Positions 17,761 through 26,581 of a stretch of 64,000 bases of DNA are shown here, piece by piece. The stretch covers positions 1,166,001 to 1,230,000 of the forward strand of contig NZ_CP117834.1 in NCBI RefSeq assembly GCF_028735875.1, written 5' to 3'. The position numbers and the translations under genes are program-made. Below the pieces are notes generated by a model, which saw nothing but the letters and a program-made list of their open reading frames with translations, was not told where the DNA came from and searched no databases. This DNA comes from Shouchella hunanensis. Lineage in GTDB: Bacteria > Bacillota > Bacilli > Bacillales > Bacillaceae_D. The stretch's first letter is position 1, and each line of letters begins with the position of its first letter.

Positions 17761-18854
17761 GCCGAATGCCCTCCTTTCTTTCTTCGTATATAACTAACGA
17801 TTAAAAGTAATGGAATGAAACCGAAAATAAATACTGGTCCAATATAGTTAATGCTTTCATTGAGCATATTAATCTCATCACGAGTCGTAAATTGAATGGT
17901 CGTTATAAACACTAATATAAGTACGAAGAAAACCGTCTTTCTGTGTGTTATACGAAACTGAAGCTTGAGAAGACGACTGGACGCCCAGATCGTTAAGATG
18001 ATATTTGGAAAAATAACAAGTAGCCACATCGCGATTCCGATATATTCAACCCGCTCAATAAAAACGAAGGAAGCAATTTTCCATGCGCTTAAAGTCGGCC
18101 AAATGGTCAGCTTCAACTGCTCGGCGCTATAGTAGATAAAGGTTAAGAACGTAATCACTAAATAAGCGATGGTTGTAGCGAAACTACCTAAATGAGCGTA
18201 CTGCTGCGCTTTATCCTTGTCTTGCAAAAATGGATAATAAACAAAAATTAGCTCCGCTCCTGCAAAACTTAATGTTAATATGAAACTTGCTTTAAGAATA
18301 TCAAGAAACGTCGACGACATCACTGGATACAAATGAAACCATTCGGCATATTCAAGAACTGGAGCAATAGTAGGTGTTAACAAAAAAGGAAGAAACGAAA
18401 ACAAAAACGTCAAGCCAGCTATTACTCGAAACCCCTTTACAATGGCATAATAGGCAACTAATAAGAAGGCAAGGGCAATCGACCACGTCGCTAGCTCTAT
18501 GTAAATCCACACTTGGACGATCTCAATATAGGTGCGTAAAACGACAACCGCTAGAATGGCAAAATAAAGGCTAAAAAGAATCGTCATGATACTACCTAGC
18601 CATTTTCCATATAAAGTCTTGTTGACCATATAAAGATCAGGCTGTTGCGTTCGTTTGATTGTCTTAAACATCATCCAAATAATAAGTTGGTTGGCTGCAC
18701 CTGCAATCACTACTGCAAGCCATGATTGGTAACCTGCTATTTCAGCAATATAGCGTGAAAAGCCTAATACTCCCACTCCAAATTGTGCGCCATGCACAAG
18801 GAAAAAAGCCATATAAGCAGGAACTTGTAGATGATTAGGGGGCGTTTGTGCCAT
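17757..18854 (-). CDS. GerAB family germinant-receptor permease subunit
   Basis: 365 residues, about ten membrane helices, of the amino acid-polyamine-organocation transporter fold. GerAB subunits bind the germinant in the inner spore membrane. The ATG at 18854 is preferred over the frame start at 18887: AAGGAG (18862-18867 on minus) stands 7 nt upstream, the resulting length equals the family norm, and overlap with gerAA disappears. The N-terminus VPAYMAFFLVHGAQFGVGVLGF is typical. It is the middle gene of an A-B-C operon. The ligand cannot be read. Confidence 0.92.
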   Translation of the reverse strand: MAQTPPNHLQVPAYMAFFLVHGAQFGVGVLGFSRYIAEIAGYQSWLAVVIAGAANQLIIWMMFKTIKRTQQPDLYMVNKTLYGKWLGSIMTILFSLYFAILAVVVLRTYIEIVQVWIYIELATWSIALAFLLVAYYAIVKGFRVIAGLTFLFSFLPFLLTPTIAPVLEYAEWFHLYPVMSSTFLDILKASFILTLSFAGAELIFVYYPFLQDKDKAQQYAHLGSFATTIAYLVITFLTFIYYSAEQLKLTIWPTLSAWKIASFVFIERVEYIGIAMWLLVIFPNIILTIWASSRLLKLQFRITHRKTVFFVLILVFITTIQFTTRDEINMLNESINYIGPVFIFGFIPLLLIVSYIRRKKGGHSA

Positions 18855-18870
18855 TACAATGCTCCTTCTT

Positions 18871-20385
18871 CTAATAACCGTCGTCAATATCTTTAGTCGG
18901 CTTAGAATGTCTGTTAAATGGTCGCTTCTTTCTCTTCGTTTGCAGAAATCGCGGTCGCGTCCCTTGCATTGATTGCGGCAACCGTAATAGAGAATCTTTC
19001 ATATCTGTGAAGGAAAAGGGGTAAATAGGAGCCATATATGGTCTACCTAATGAAGTCAGCGATAATAAATGGCTCATACAAATAACCGAAACAAGTGCTA
19101 TTGCAATTAACCCCCATGCTTGAGCAGCAATGATAAATGGGAACCGCACAAAACGAATCGTTGTCCCCATGCGATAAACAGGGATTGTAAACGATGCTAA
19201 AGCAGCCAATGACACAATAATGAGCAGGACATTACTTGTTAAACCTGCTTCAACAGCAGCTGTTCCAATGACGATCCCTCCAACAATCCCGATAGTTTGA
19301 CCCACCTTTGTTGGAAGACGAGCTCCAGCTTCTCGAAGTAACTCAATTGTTATTTCCAAAAAAAGCGCCTCCATAATTGGTGGAAACGGAACCGCTGTTC
19401 TTGAAACAACTAGACTAGAAAATAAGTCTTGCGGAATGATTTCTGGATGATACGTTAAAATTGCTACATAAAGGGGCGTTGCGAAAATAGAAAAAAACAC
19501 CGCCATAATACGTACCAACCGTAAAGCAGAAGCTGTTTGCCAAGAGAGAAGATAATCCTCGAAAGCGGAAATAAATTGAAATGCAGTCACAGGTGTAATG
19601 AGTGCTTGCGGTGAACCGTTTGTTAAGATGATGATCTTCCCTTCTAACAACGCTCCTGCCGATCGATCAGGTCGCTCCGTATCAATGATCTGTGGAAAGA
19701 TTGATCGTGTATCTTCAAGCACTTGTAGGAGCATGGAAGCATCTTGAATTTGATCAACGTCCAACTCACTCATGCGTTTTTGTACAGTTGCCACATTTTC
19801 CTCATTCGCAATCGATTTGCAGTAAACGACGTATACATCTGTTTTTGAATGACTGCCTACGGTATATTTTTTCATGTATAAATCTGACGAAGGAATACGT
19901 CGTCTTAATAAATTGATATTTACTTCAACCGTTTCAATAAACGATTCTTTCGAGCCAAAAACACTGAACTCAATTTCCGGTACAGTTACTTCACGATCTT
20001 CTTGATAAGACAAATCCACTAACAGATAATTCTTTTTTCTGCTTTCTTCAACGAGCAACAAGATCGACCCTTTTAAAAGCCCCTCATCCGCTTCTAAAGC
20101 CGTGTGACAAAGCTTCATTTCAGTTGTATACAATCGTTCTTTAAGTTGTTCAAATGTATAGTGAGATAGCTTACCCATAGGGTGCAGAACATGAGAAGGC
20201 AACTTTTGCATGTCGATCATGGATTCAAAATAAAACATCGTCACTTTTTGTTTTGCGCCTTGCCAATCTTCCCTCTTTACGAAATCATCAGATTGACTTG
20301 CATGTACGATGACCTCTTCAATGGTTTGATAGGAAGCAATATGCTTTTTGGGTTGGTTCGGCGATTTTTTATTGGAAAAGACCAT
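18871..20385 (-). CDS. GerAA family germinant-receptor subunit
   Basis: 504 residues. The N-terminal soluble domain (about 25-270) resembles substrate-binding folds, and the C-terminal half has four or five membrane helices; the PFPPIMEALFLEITIELLRE stretch near residue 335 is characteristic of GerA proteins. A basic tail closes the protein. Together with the B and C subunits it forms a receptor whose trigger leads to ion release in germinating spores. Ribosome site GGAGGGA precedes the ATG. A sigma-G-like promoter lies 28-56 bp upstream, consistent with forespore expression. Confidence 0.93.
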   Translation of the reverse strand: MVFSNKKSPNQPKKHIASYQTIEEVIVHASQSDDFVKREDWQGAKQKVTMFYFESMIDMQKLPSHVLHPMGKLSHYTFEQLKERLYTTEMKLCHTALEADEGLLKGSILLLVEESRKKNYLLVDLSYQEDREVTVPEIEFSVFGSKESFIETVEVNINLLRRRIPSSDLYMKKYTVGSHSKTDVYVVYCKSIANEENVATVQKRMSELDVDQIQDASMLLQVLEDTRSIFPQIIDTERPDRSAGALLEGKIIILTNGSPQALITPVTAFQFISAFEDYLLSWQTASALRLVRIMAVFFSIFATPLYVAILTYHPEIIPQDLFSSLVVSRTAVPFPPIMEALFLEITIELLREAGARLPTKVGQTIGIVGGIVIGTAAVEAGLTSNVLLIIVSLAALASFTIPVYRMGTTIRFVRFPFIIAAQAWGLIAIALVSVICMSHLLSLTSLGRPYMAPIYPFSFTDMKDSLLRLPQSMQGTRPRFLQTKRKKRPFNRHSKPTKDIDDGY

Positions 20386-20412
20386 TGATTCCTATCCCTC
20401 CACACTTTTCTC

Positions 20413-20441
20413 TAGTATGTGAGACAGATTTAAAATCATAC
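20413..20441 (-). promoter_or_regulatory. Candidate sigma-G promoter of the gerA-type operon
   Basis: On minus, -35 GTATG (plus 20437-20441) and -10 CATACTA (plus 20413-20419), 17 bp apart. The known sigma-G consensus is GHATR and CATNNTA with about 18 bp between. GerA operons are normally sigma-G dependent. Confidence 0.55.
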
Positions 20442-20505
20442 ATGTTTCTTCTATTGCAAGAAGAGATCTAGCTAAAAGCTTGTTAATAGAAACGAACGAA
20501 CCTAA

Positions 20506-20545
20506 AAAGGCACGGAAGGATTTTGTTCATCCTTACCGTGCCTTT
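20506..20545 (-). terminator. Intrinsic terminator after the EpuA-like gene
   Basis: A 16-bp stem (20506-20521 with 20529-20545, one bulged base) and a T run on minus. It closes the flhO-flhP-EpuA group. Confidence 0.88.
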
Positions 20546-20546
20546 A

Positions 20547-21152
20547 TCATTGACCTCTTATGGTATCAATAATGTTGTACCACAACTCTGGTCTTAATAC
20601 TTCAAATGTATTCTCTTCGCCACCGATAACCGAAAAACCAATTACTAATCCGATTATGAGCGCAGCGCCTGCTAATACAGCTACAACGATAATTCTTAAC
20701 CAAATGGGAATGAGTCTTATACGACCTCGTTTAAATGGCTCATTCTCACGATGGGTATTTTCTTCCTCATGTTGTTTTCGCTTTCGTTCTTCTCTCGTCA
20801 GCGGCTCTTGCGTGTGAAGAGGGGCAGCACCAACAGATTCTTCATCGATCAACGCTTCTGTCGATTCAACAACTTCCTCTTCACTTTCCTCAAGCAAAAG
20901 CATCTGTTCCGAGTTTTCCGCATTAGTATGATCACCTTCTTCTTGAACGTGATCGTTATGATCTTGCACTGGTTCTTGGACATTTTCTTTCTCAAACGTC
21001 TCCGGATTGGCAAGTTGCTCTTGGTCACTCTTCTCGAGCATTGAGTCTGAAGAAGATTCATTATTAGGTTTTGCTTTAGACTCATTTATTTCTTCCTGCA
21101 TCGAGGACTCTTCTATTTCTTTATCAGAAGTGTCGTTGCTTCGATCACTCAA
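20547..21152 (-). CDS. EpuA-like single-pass membrane protein with long acidic N-terminus
   Basis: 201 residues. The C-terminal 60 residues match the EpuA family: basic stop KRGRIRLIPIWLRII, one helix (about 150-175), GVIGG-like turn and a LRPELWYNIIDTIRGQ ending. This family is often mislabelled as an RNA polymerase beta subunit. Residues 1-125 are very rich in Glu, Asp, Ser, Asn and Gln and look disordered, which is longer than the usual 60-100-residue member. It lies 20 bp behind flhP and probably shares its transcript. Its function is unknown; the link to flhOP and mbl suggests an envelope role (inference). Confidence 0.82.
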   Translation of the reverse strand: MSDRSNDTSDKEIEESSMQEEINESKAKPNNESSSDSMLEKSDQEQLANPETFEKENVQEPVQDHNDHVQEEGDHTNAENSEQMLLLEESEEEVVESTEALIDEESVGAAPLHTQEPLTREERKRKQHEEENTHRENEPFKRGRIRLIPIWLRIIVVAVLAGAALIIGLVIGFSVIGGEENTFEVLRPELWYNIIDTIRGQ

Positions 21153-21172
21153 GTCCGCACCTCCCCCTCGCT

Positions 21173-21952
21173 TTAACGTCTAATATTGTTTACGAGGCCA
21201 GCCATGTCATCGGAAAATGTAAACGCTCTTGCTTGTAGCTGAATTTGCCTTTGTGTTGAAATAAGTTGAGTCATCTCTTGACTTAAATCCACATTCGATT
21301 GCTCAAGCGCTCTTTGTTTTAGTTGATTTGCTTGCGCTTGTCCAAAGATAGCATCTTCTTGAAGGTAGACATATTGATTTTCTCCAACTGCTTCTAAAGC
21401 CTGAGGCCGGTCAATCTGTGTTAACCCGAATGTAGGAATAACTTGTTCTTGTCCGTCAGCAAGTTCTGCAGTCAATCCACCCTGCTCAAGTCTTAGTGAA
21501 ATAGTGGATGCAGGTAAAAGAATAGGCGTTCCATTTTCATTAAGCAGTGGTTCTCCACTTTTCGTTACGAGCGAAAGTTCTCCTCCTGCTGTTTCAGAGA
21601 AATAAAACGTTCCGTCTCTCGTTAAACGCTGACCATCGTTTGTTGCTATTGTAAAGAAAAGTGAAGGCTCCGTCAAAGCAAAATCGAGAGCTCGATCGGT
21701 TTCTTTCACATCCCCTTGCGTTGCAGATAGAGAAGTTAGTGATGCTCTCGCTCCAGTTCCCACTCTTAAGCCATGTGGTGTTGAGCGATTTTCATTAGGT
21801 TGATTCGTATATTCTGATGAGAGTACATCCGAAAAAGAAACTGAGCGACTTTTAAACCCAACGGTATTAGCATTTGCAATATTGTTTGACAGCGTCTCCA
21901 GCTTTATTTGTAGCTGCTGAAGCGTTGCCGCGGAACTATATCCGGATATCAA
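21173..21952 (-). CDS. flhP: Flagellar hook-basal body (FlgG/FlgF-like) protein FlhP
   Basis: 259 residues. Rod/hook-type axial protein with the conserved N-terminus (LETLSNNIANANTVGFKSR) and C-terminus (ALEQSNVDLSQEMTQLISTQRQIQLQARAF), which form the coiled core of flagellar axial proteins. In B. subtilis FlhO and FlhP are the distal rod proteins made apart from the main fla/che operon. Gene order mbl-flhO-flhP is the same. It starts 14 bp behind flhO, so the two are co-transcribed. Confidence 0.93.
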   Translation of the reverse strand: MISGYSSAATLQQLQIKLETLSNNIANANTVGFKSRSVSFSDVLSSEYTNQPNENRSTPHGLRVGTGARASLTSLSATQGDVKETDRALDFALTEPSLFFTIATNDGQRLTRDGTFYFSETAGGELSLVTKSGEPLLNENGTPILLPASTISLRLEQGGLTAELADGQEQVIPTFGLTQIDRPQALEAVGENQYVYLQEDAIFGQAQANQLKQRALEQSNVDLSQEMTQLISTQRQIQLQARAFTFSDDMAGLVNNIRR

Positions 21953-21966
21953 CGGTGTACCCCTCC

Positions 21967-22758
21967 TTAACTAATTCGCCCAACTTCATTCACTGTTTTT
22001 TCTAAGCTTTGATCATACGCTTGAATAACCTTTTGATTTGCTTCAAACAACCGATAGGCTTGTAACATCTCATTCATCGTGCTCGTCACATCAACATTGC
22101 TGTTTTCTAGTGCATATTGTTGCACTGAAAACGTTACGGTATCTACATTATAAGCGGATTGCATATCCGTTTGATCATTACGTACGTATCCGTTCCCCTC
22201 TTTTATGAGGCCATTGACATCATCAGCGACAACAACTTCAAGAGAGCCAACTTCTTCTCCACCTACTACGACAACACCAGAAGACTGAATCGTAAAGGAT
22301 TCGTTTCCTACTTGCAGCGGATTACCGTCGGTGCCTAGTACCCGTCCACCGCTAGCCGTAACAAGATTGCCATTCAAGTCAACTTGAAAATTTCCGTTTC
22401 GTGTATAACGAATACCATTTTCTGTTTCAACCGCAAAAAAAACCGCTTCTCCATCGGTAGCTCCACCCTGAACCAACGCTAGATCAGTGGCTTGTCCAGT
22501 CTGTTGAATATCGCCTTGTTGAGCGTTCATCATATGTTCCTGCAAGTAAACTGCAGTAGGCAATTCACCGACAACTTGTCTATTAGGTGATTGATAAGCA
22601 TTGTTCGCCTGCATTAGCATTGTTGGAAACGACCGTGTTACCGACTGATCCGCTTTATACCCAGGTGTATTGGAGTTAGCCAAATTATTCGTTAACTGGT
22701 CTTGGCGATATTGCATCGAAAGCATGCCACTTGTTGCAGTATAAAAACCTTTTAACAT
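21967..22758 (-). CDS. flhO: Flagellar hook-basal body (FlgG-like) protein FlhO
   Basis: 263 residues. N-terminal MLKGFYTATSGMLSMQYRQ plus LTNNLANSNTPGYKAD, and C-terminal ALENSNVDVTSTMNEMLQAYRLFEANQKVIQAYDQSL, frame a central D1-like domain, the pattern of rod proteins. It is exported through the flagellar type III apparatus without a cleaved signal. It follows mbl by 11 bp and precedes flhP by 14 bp, so mbl, flhO, flhP and the EpuA-like gene may share one transcript. Confidence 0.93.
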   Translation of the reverse strand: MLKGFYTATSGMLSMQYRQDQLTNNLANSNTPGYKADQSVTRSFPTMLMQANNAYQSPNRQVVGELPTAVYLQEHMMNAQQGDIQQTGQATDLALVQGGATDGEAVFFAVETENGIRYTRNGNFQVDLNGNLVTASGGRVLGTDGNPLQVGNESFTIQSSGVVVVGGEEVGSLEVVVADDVNGLIKEGNGYVRNDQTDMQSAYNVDTVTFSVQQYALENSNVDVTSTMNEMLQAYRLFEANQKVIQAYDQSLEKTVNEVGRIS

Positions 22759-22769
22759 ACGCTACCTCC

Positions 22770-23774
22770 TTAAATATGAACTTTCTTATTTGACATGCGA
22801 TCAAGATTTTCAAGTAAAATACCAGTACCTGTAGCCACACAGTGCATCGGTTCTTCTGCAATCAAGACAGGGATTTTTAGCTCCTCTGCTAGTAACGTAT
22901 CAATTCCATGTAAATAAGCTCCTCCACCAGTAAGCATGACACCGCGATCAATAATATCAGCTGACAGCTCAGGAGGCGTTTGTTCTAATACGTGTTTAGC
23001 AGCTTGTACAATGTAGTCGACTGATTCTACAAGCGCTTTTTCAATTTCTTCTGAACGAATCGTAATATTGCGTGGCAAACCTGACACCATATCGCGACCG
23101 CGAATGTCCATTTGCTCATTTCTCGCTCCTGGAAATACCGTTGCAACTTGTTTCTTAATTTCTTCAGCAGTCCGTTCACCTATAAGAAGCTTGTACTCTT
23201 TTTTTATGTAAGATAGGATATCAGAATCGAATCGGTCACCTGCTACTTTAATGGAAGAGGCTGTAACAACATCACCCATAGATAGAACAGCGATGTCCGT
23301 CGTACCACCGCCAATGTCAACGACCATATTTCCACTAGGTTGAAAAATGTCCATTCCTGCTCCAATGGCTGCGACTTTCGGCTCTTCTTCCAAATAGATA
23401 TTTTTGCTACCTGTCTTCTCTACAGCTTCGCGTATCGCTTTCTGCTCTACCGATGTAATATTTGTTGGGCAGCAAACTAAAATCCGAGGTTTAGAGAATA
23501 AACCTTTCACATTGATCTTGTTTAAGAAATGTTTTAACATCGACTCTGTCATCTCAAAGTTTGCAATGACACCGTCCTTCATTGGACGAATAGCTACGAT
23601 ATTTCCAGGTGTACGTCCAACCATGCGAAAGGCTTCTTCTCCTACAGCCAACACTCGTTTTGTCGTCGTATCAAGGGCTACAACTGATGGTTCATCTAAT
23701 ACAATCCCTCGACCTTTAACATAAATTAATACATTCGCTGTTCCTAAATCAATTCCAATATCACGACCTAGCAT
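22770..23774 (-). CDS. mbl: Actin-like cell-shape protein Mbl
   Basis: 334 residues. MreB-family filament protein that moves with the elongasome and directs lateral wall synthesis. ATP-binding motifs are present: DIGIDLGTANVLIYV (about 4-18), DIGGGTTDIAVLSMG (about 157-171) and MLTGGGAYLHGID (about 285). The synteny spoIIID-mbl-flhO-flhP identifies it as Mbl rather than MreB. Its partner RodA is encoded in the same window at 3.1-4.3 kb. The ATG has a GGGGGA ribosome site. Confidence 0.96.
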   Translation of the reverse strand: MLGRDIGIDLGTANVLIYVKGRGIVLDEPSVVALDTTTKRVLAVGEEAFRMVGRTPGNIVAIRPMKDGVIANFEMTESMLKHFLNKINVKGLFSKPRILVCCPTNITSVEQKAIREAVEKTGSKNIYLEEEPKVAAIGAGMDIFQPSGNMVVDIGGGTTDIAVLSMGDVVTASSIKVAGDRFDSDILSYIKKEYKLLIGERTAEEIKKQVATVFPGARNEQMDIRGRDMVSGLPRNITIRSEEIEKALVESVDYIVQAAKHVLEQTPPELSADIIDRGVMLTGGGAYLHGIDTLLAEELKIPVLIAEEPMHCVATGTGILLENLDRMSNKKVHI

Positions 23775-23937
23775 GACTTTGTTCCCCCTTCTTTCTCGTT
23801 ACAATTTATATGGTGATGTGCGCAAAACATCCGATTCTTATGTAATGTGTACCTGATTCTCTATTTAAAGACGCACTTTTTACCTATTATAAATAGTAAC
23901 ACAAATTGGGGAGAAACGACTCATCTTGTCGAAAAAT

Positions 23938-24213
23938 TTATCTCTGAGTCTTGACAGCTGGTTGTTCGACTTTACGATACTTTACTTTTGTCGCTTCACC
24001 ACCTCTTAAATGGCGAATCGACTTGTGATACTCAAGAATCTCTTTCACGTCGTTAGCAAGCTCTGGATTAATCTCAGGTAAACGTTCTGTGAGATCCTTG
24101 TGTACAGTACTCTTTGAGACTCCAAATTCTTTCGCAATCGTACGAACAGTCTTTTTCGTCTCAATGATGTACTTCCCTATCTTGATGGTTCGCTCTTTGA
24201 TGTAATCGTGCAC
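23938..24213 (-). CDS. spoIIID: Sporulation transcription factor SpoIIID
   Basis: 91 residues from the GTG at 24213. GGGAGGC lies 7 nt upstream and the product then begins like the B. subtilis protein, (V/M)HDYIKERTIKIGKYI; the frame upstream adds 40 residues without family match. The helix-turn-helix is TVRTIAKEFGVSKSTVHKDL (about 20-39), and a basic C-terminal region adds a second DNA contact. It adjusts mother-cell sigma-E genes and switches on sigK. A sigma-E-like promoter lies 39-67 bp upstream. Confidence 0.96.
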   Translation of the reverse strand: MHDYIKERTIKIGKYIIETKKTVRTIAKEFGVSKSTVHKDLTERLPEINPELANDVKEILEYHKSIRHLRGGEATKVKYRKVEQPAVKTQR

Positions 24214-24251
24214 ACGACTCGCCTCCCTATTTCTGTTAAGGTGATTGATAA

Positions 24252-24280
24252 AGTGTATTAGCAAGTCGCGCATGATATAC
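24252..24280 (-). promoter_or_regulatory. Candidate sigma-E promoter of spoIIID
   Basis: On minus, GTATATC (plus 24274-24280), 14 bp, then AATACACT (plus 24252-24259). This resembles the sigma-E pattern (ATA core at -35, CATACANT at -10) with two mismatches in the -10. spoIIID is a known sigma-E gene. Confidence 0.45.
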
Positions 24281-24358
24281 CACATTTTCACAGAGTTTAT
24301 CTGTTTTTCAAAAAAATCTAATTGACTATACAAATAATTCAGACCCTATAAATGAGTA

Positions 24359-24391
24359 AAAGCATAGCCCATTTAGCACGAGCTATGCTTT
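24359..24391 (-). terminator. Intrinsic terminator after spoIIQ
   Basis: Stem AAAGCATAGC (24359-24368) with GCTATGCTTT (24382-24391), followed by TTTA on minus. Confidence 0.75.
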
Positions 24392-24401
24392 CCATCAATC
24401 T

Positions 24402-25220
24402 TTATTCCGTTTCGCCTTCAAGTTCTTCACCAACAGATGGCTTGTTTTCTTCCGGCTTTTCATTTTCATCAGGCTTTTCGTTTTCATCTGGCTTTTCATT
24501 TTCTTCTTTTTCGTTCTCTTTTTCTTTTTCTTTCTTCTCACCTTGTGGAGCAAAGGCAGCAATGTCTTCAACTGATTTTTCCATTGCGTCAGTCGGATTA
24601 ACTGCTACACCATCATGGCGCACTTCAAAGTGAACATGAATTCCTGCTTCTTGGTTGTATGAATTGGCACCTGCTTCACCAATGACATCGCCTTGAGAAA
24701 CCTCTTTGCCTTCCTTCACTTCTAGAGTTGAAAGACTAGAATAATGTGTCACAACACCATCACCATGATCGACTTCTACGACAAAACCTAGTAACGAATC
24801 TTTCATCGCTTTTGTGACAACACCGCTCATCGAAGCCATTACAGGAAACGCTTCTCCGTTCTTACTTGCAAAATCAACGCCTTTGTTTTCTACATACATG
24901 TTGTTAAAATAGACAATAGCTTGCTCTTGCTCTTCCACTTCTGCTTGTGCATCATAGAAGATTCCTACTCTATCAAAATCTGTTTCATTTTCAACAGGTA
25001 GGTGGAAGGATTCATTTGCAACGTTTACAGGAGCTGTTGGCTCTTCTGTTTGTTCAGGTCCTTCACTAATCTCTAATTCTCTTTCTGTATCTTCTCCACT
25101 TTGAAGAAATAAAACCGTACTCAAAAGACCAGCAGCAGCAGCAAGATAAACACTCGGTAACACCCAACGCTTACGCATCAAATCTTGAATTTTGTTTGAA
25201 GAATTTTTTTCTTCTTTCAT
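24402..25220 (-). CDS. spoIIQ: Stage II sporulation protein Q (degenerate LytM/M23 domain)
   Basis: 272 residues from the ATG at 25220 (GAGGTGA upstream). One membrane helix (about 22-42) and a LytM/M23 fold exposed to the intermembrane space. SpoIIQ in the forespore membrane binds SpoIIIAH of the mother cell during engulfment. The M23 His-x-His is kept (IHVHFEV), but the first zinc ligand is replaced by Asn (NKGVDFASK), so, as in B. subtilis, it should lack peptidase activity. The last 40 residues are a Glu/Lys-rich tail with three 6-residue NEKPDE-like repeats. Known to be sigma-F controlled; I could not place that promoter. Confidence 0.95.
   Translation of the reverse strand: MKEEKNSSNKIQDLMRKRWVLPSVYLAAAAGLLSTVLFLQSGEDTERELEISEGPEQTEEPTAPVNVANESFHLPVENETDFDRVGIFYDAQAEVEEQEQAIVYFNNMYVENKGVDFASKNGEAFPVMASMSGVVTKAMKDSLLGFVVEVDHGDGVVTHYSSLSTLEVKEGKEVSQGDVIGEAGANSYNQEAGIHVHFEVRHDGVAVNPTDAMEKSVEDIAAFAPQGEKKEKEKENEKEENEKPDENEKPDENEKPEENKPSVGEELEGETE
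24445..24498. repeat. Three tandem 18-bp repeats in the spoIIQ tail
   Basis: Units at 24445, 24463 and 24481 encode NEKP(D/E)E-type modules and differ by a few bases each. They lie in the disordered C-terminal tail outside the M23 fold. Confidence 0.85.
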
Positions 25221-25356
25221 TTTCTCATCACCTCTGCCAATCATTCTGAGCAAATTAATAGAAATATATACATGCCAGCGAAAAAAAGATTTAATTATTT
25301 TTCAGTAGCCGTAACTTCGTTCATAGCAAGGGTTTATTGAAACCAGACAAACAAAA

Positions 25357-25391
25357 AAAGACTGGCTCTTTCATGAAGATGCGCAGTCTTT
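25357..25391 (-). terminator. Intrinsic terminator after spoIID
   Basis: Stem AAAGACTG (25357-25364) with CAGTCTTT (25384-25391), followed by a T-rich run on minus (TTTTTGTTTG). Confidence 0.75.
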
Positions 25392-25397
25392 TCAAAT

Positions 25398-26417
25398 CTA
25401 TCCTTCTATTTGTTCCATCGTTTCAATGGATACACCTGAATAATAGTGTGAAACAATCTCTTTATAGGTTTTTCCTTCTTTTGCCATTCCGTTTGCACCA
25501 AATTGACTCATTCCTACCCCATGGCCCCAACCTTTTGTTTGAATGACAACAGTATTTCCATTTATATACCAAGAAAAATCAGACGAATCTAAGTTCAATG
25601 CTTCTCGAATATCCCGCCCACTAAACCGCTTATCAGCGATTTGAACACGCTCCACTCGACCACCTTCTGTTCTCGATTGAATTTCACCAATGGAGCCGTC
25701 GCCCCTTAACGTTACGCCTAATTTTTCTTCAAATTCTTCTATTGTCAACGTCACCTCTTCATCAAACCGGGGAGAATTCTGATCCCACGGACTTTCTACA
25801 CTTTTTAAATAAGGAATTTCTTGTGCCCAATAATCCTCTGAATTCTCGGTATACCCATTACTAGTCGAAAAAAATGCTGCCGTAATAGGTTGCTCGTTAT
25901 AGACGATTACTTCTCCTGCTGTCGCAAGAACCGCTTTTTCTACCTTTGCCCAGTTTTCATCAAACTTGTCTCCCCACTTTTCCTTCAGTTCTTCTTTATT
26001 TTGATACACTTGATGCGTTACGGTGTCTGTTACAAGTGCATCTCCAGGAACATTGCGGCTGTCATCAGCTATATTCTTCTGCGACATGAGATAAGTCTGA
26101 GCTGCTAAAGATTGAGCTTTTAAAGCCTCAAGCTCATATTCTACAGGCATCTCCGAGGCAACAACACCTATTACATAATCCGTTAAGGCGACGGCTTCTA
26201 CTTCTTCCTTTTGTGAGCGGTACACGTCAATTGTCGGTTCTGGCTTAATAACTTCTGATTGTACAATTGGCTCACTCGCTTGGCTTGTCTTCTCTAAAGG
26301 CGCTAGTTTAAATGGTTCCTGAGCGGTTTGATTGCTCTCATTTATACTTACCATTGCTGCGGGAATGAGAAGGATGACAACAATTAGAAGTACAGCTGGA
26401 ATCAAAATCTGTTTCAT
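25398..26417 (-). CDS. spoIID: Stage II sporulation protein D (lytic transglycosylase)
   Basis: 339 residues. Membrane-anchored peptidoglycan transglycosylase of the DMP engulfment complex. The N-terminal helix (about 5-24) anchors it in the mother-cell membrane; the SpoIID core starts at VYRSQKEEVEAVALTDYVIGVV and includes the conserved catalytic Glu in ASEMPVEYELEALKAQSLAAQTY. The C-terminus has GWGHGVGMSQFGANGMA. It follows murAA by about 165 bp in the B. subtilis order. Ribosome site AGGAGGAATG precedes the ATG. Confidence 0.96.
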   Translation of the reverse strand: MKQILIPAVLLIVVILLIPAAMVSINESNQTAQEPFKLAPLEKTSQASEPIVQSEVIKPEPTIDVYRSQKEEVEAVALTDYVIGVVASEMPVEYELEALKAQSLAAQTYLMSQKNIADDSRNVPGDALVTDTVTHQVYQNKEELKEKWGDKFDENWAKVEKAVLATAGEVIVYNEQPITAAFFSTSNGYTENSEDYWAQEIPYLKSVESPWDQNSPRFDEEVTLTIEEFEEKLGVTLRGDGSIGEIQSRTEGGRVERVQIADKRFSGRDIREALNLDSSDFSWYINGNTVVIQTKGWGHGVGMSQFGANGMAKEGKTYKEIVSHYYSGVSIETMEQIEG

Positions 26418-26497
26418 GGCATTCCTCCTACATTAGACAATTACCTACTTTAGAGACTATGTCCATGAACGGAAAAAAAGACGTTTTTTTCACAGCA

Positions 26498-26526
26498 AAA
26501 AAAGCACACCGCCTGGTATGCTTTTT
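26498..26526 (-). terminator. Intrinsic terminator after murAA
   Basis: A hairpin of AAAAAGCAxACC and GGTxTGCTTTTT with one mismatch and a short loop, 55 bp after the murAA stop, with T-rich flank on minus. Confidence 0.75.
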
Positions 26527-26581
26527 CGACTAAAATCCCAGCAAAACGACAAGATTTCACTATTTCCCCGGAAATACAACC

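Noticed and set aside
25237-25330. Sigma-F promoter of spoIIQ
   Set aside because: No pair of GYWTA and GGNRANANTR at correct spacing could be found by eye.
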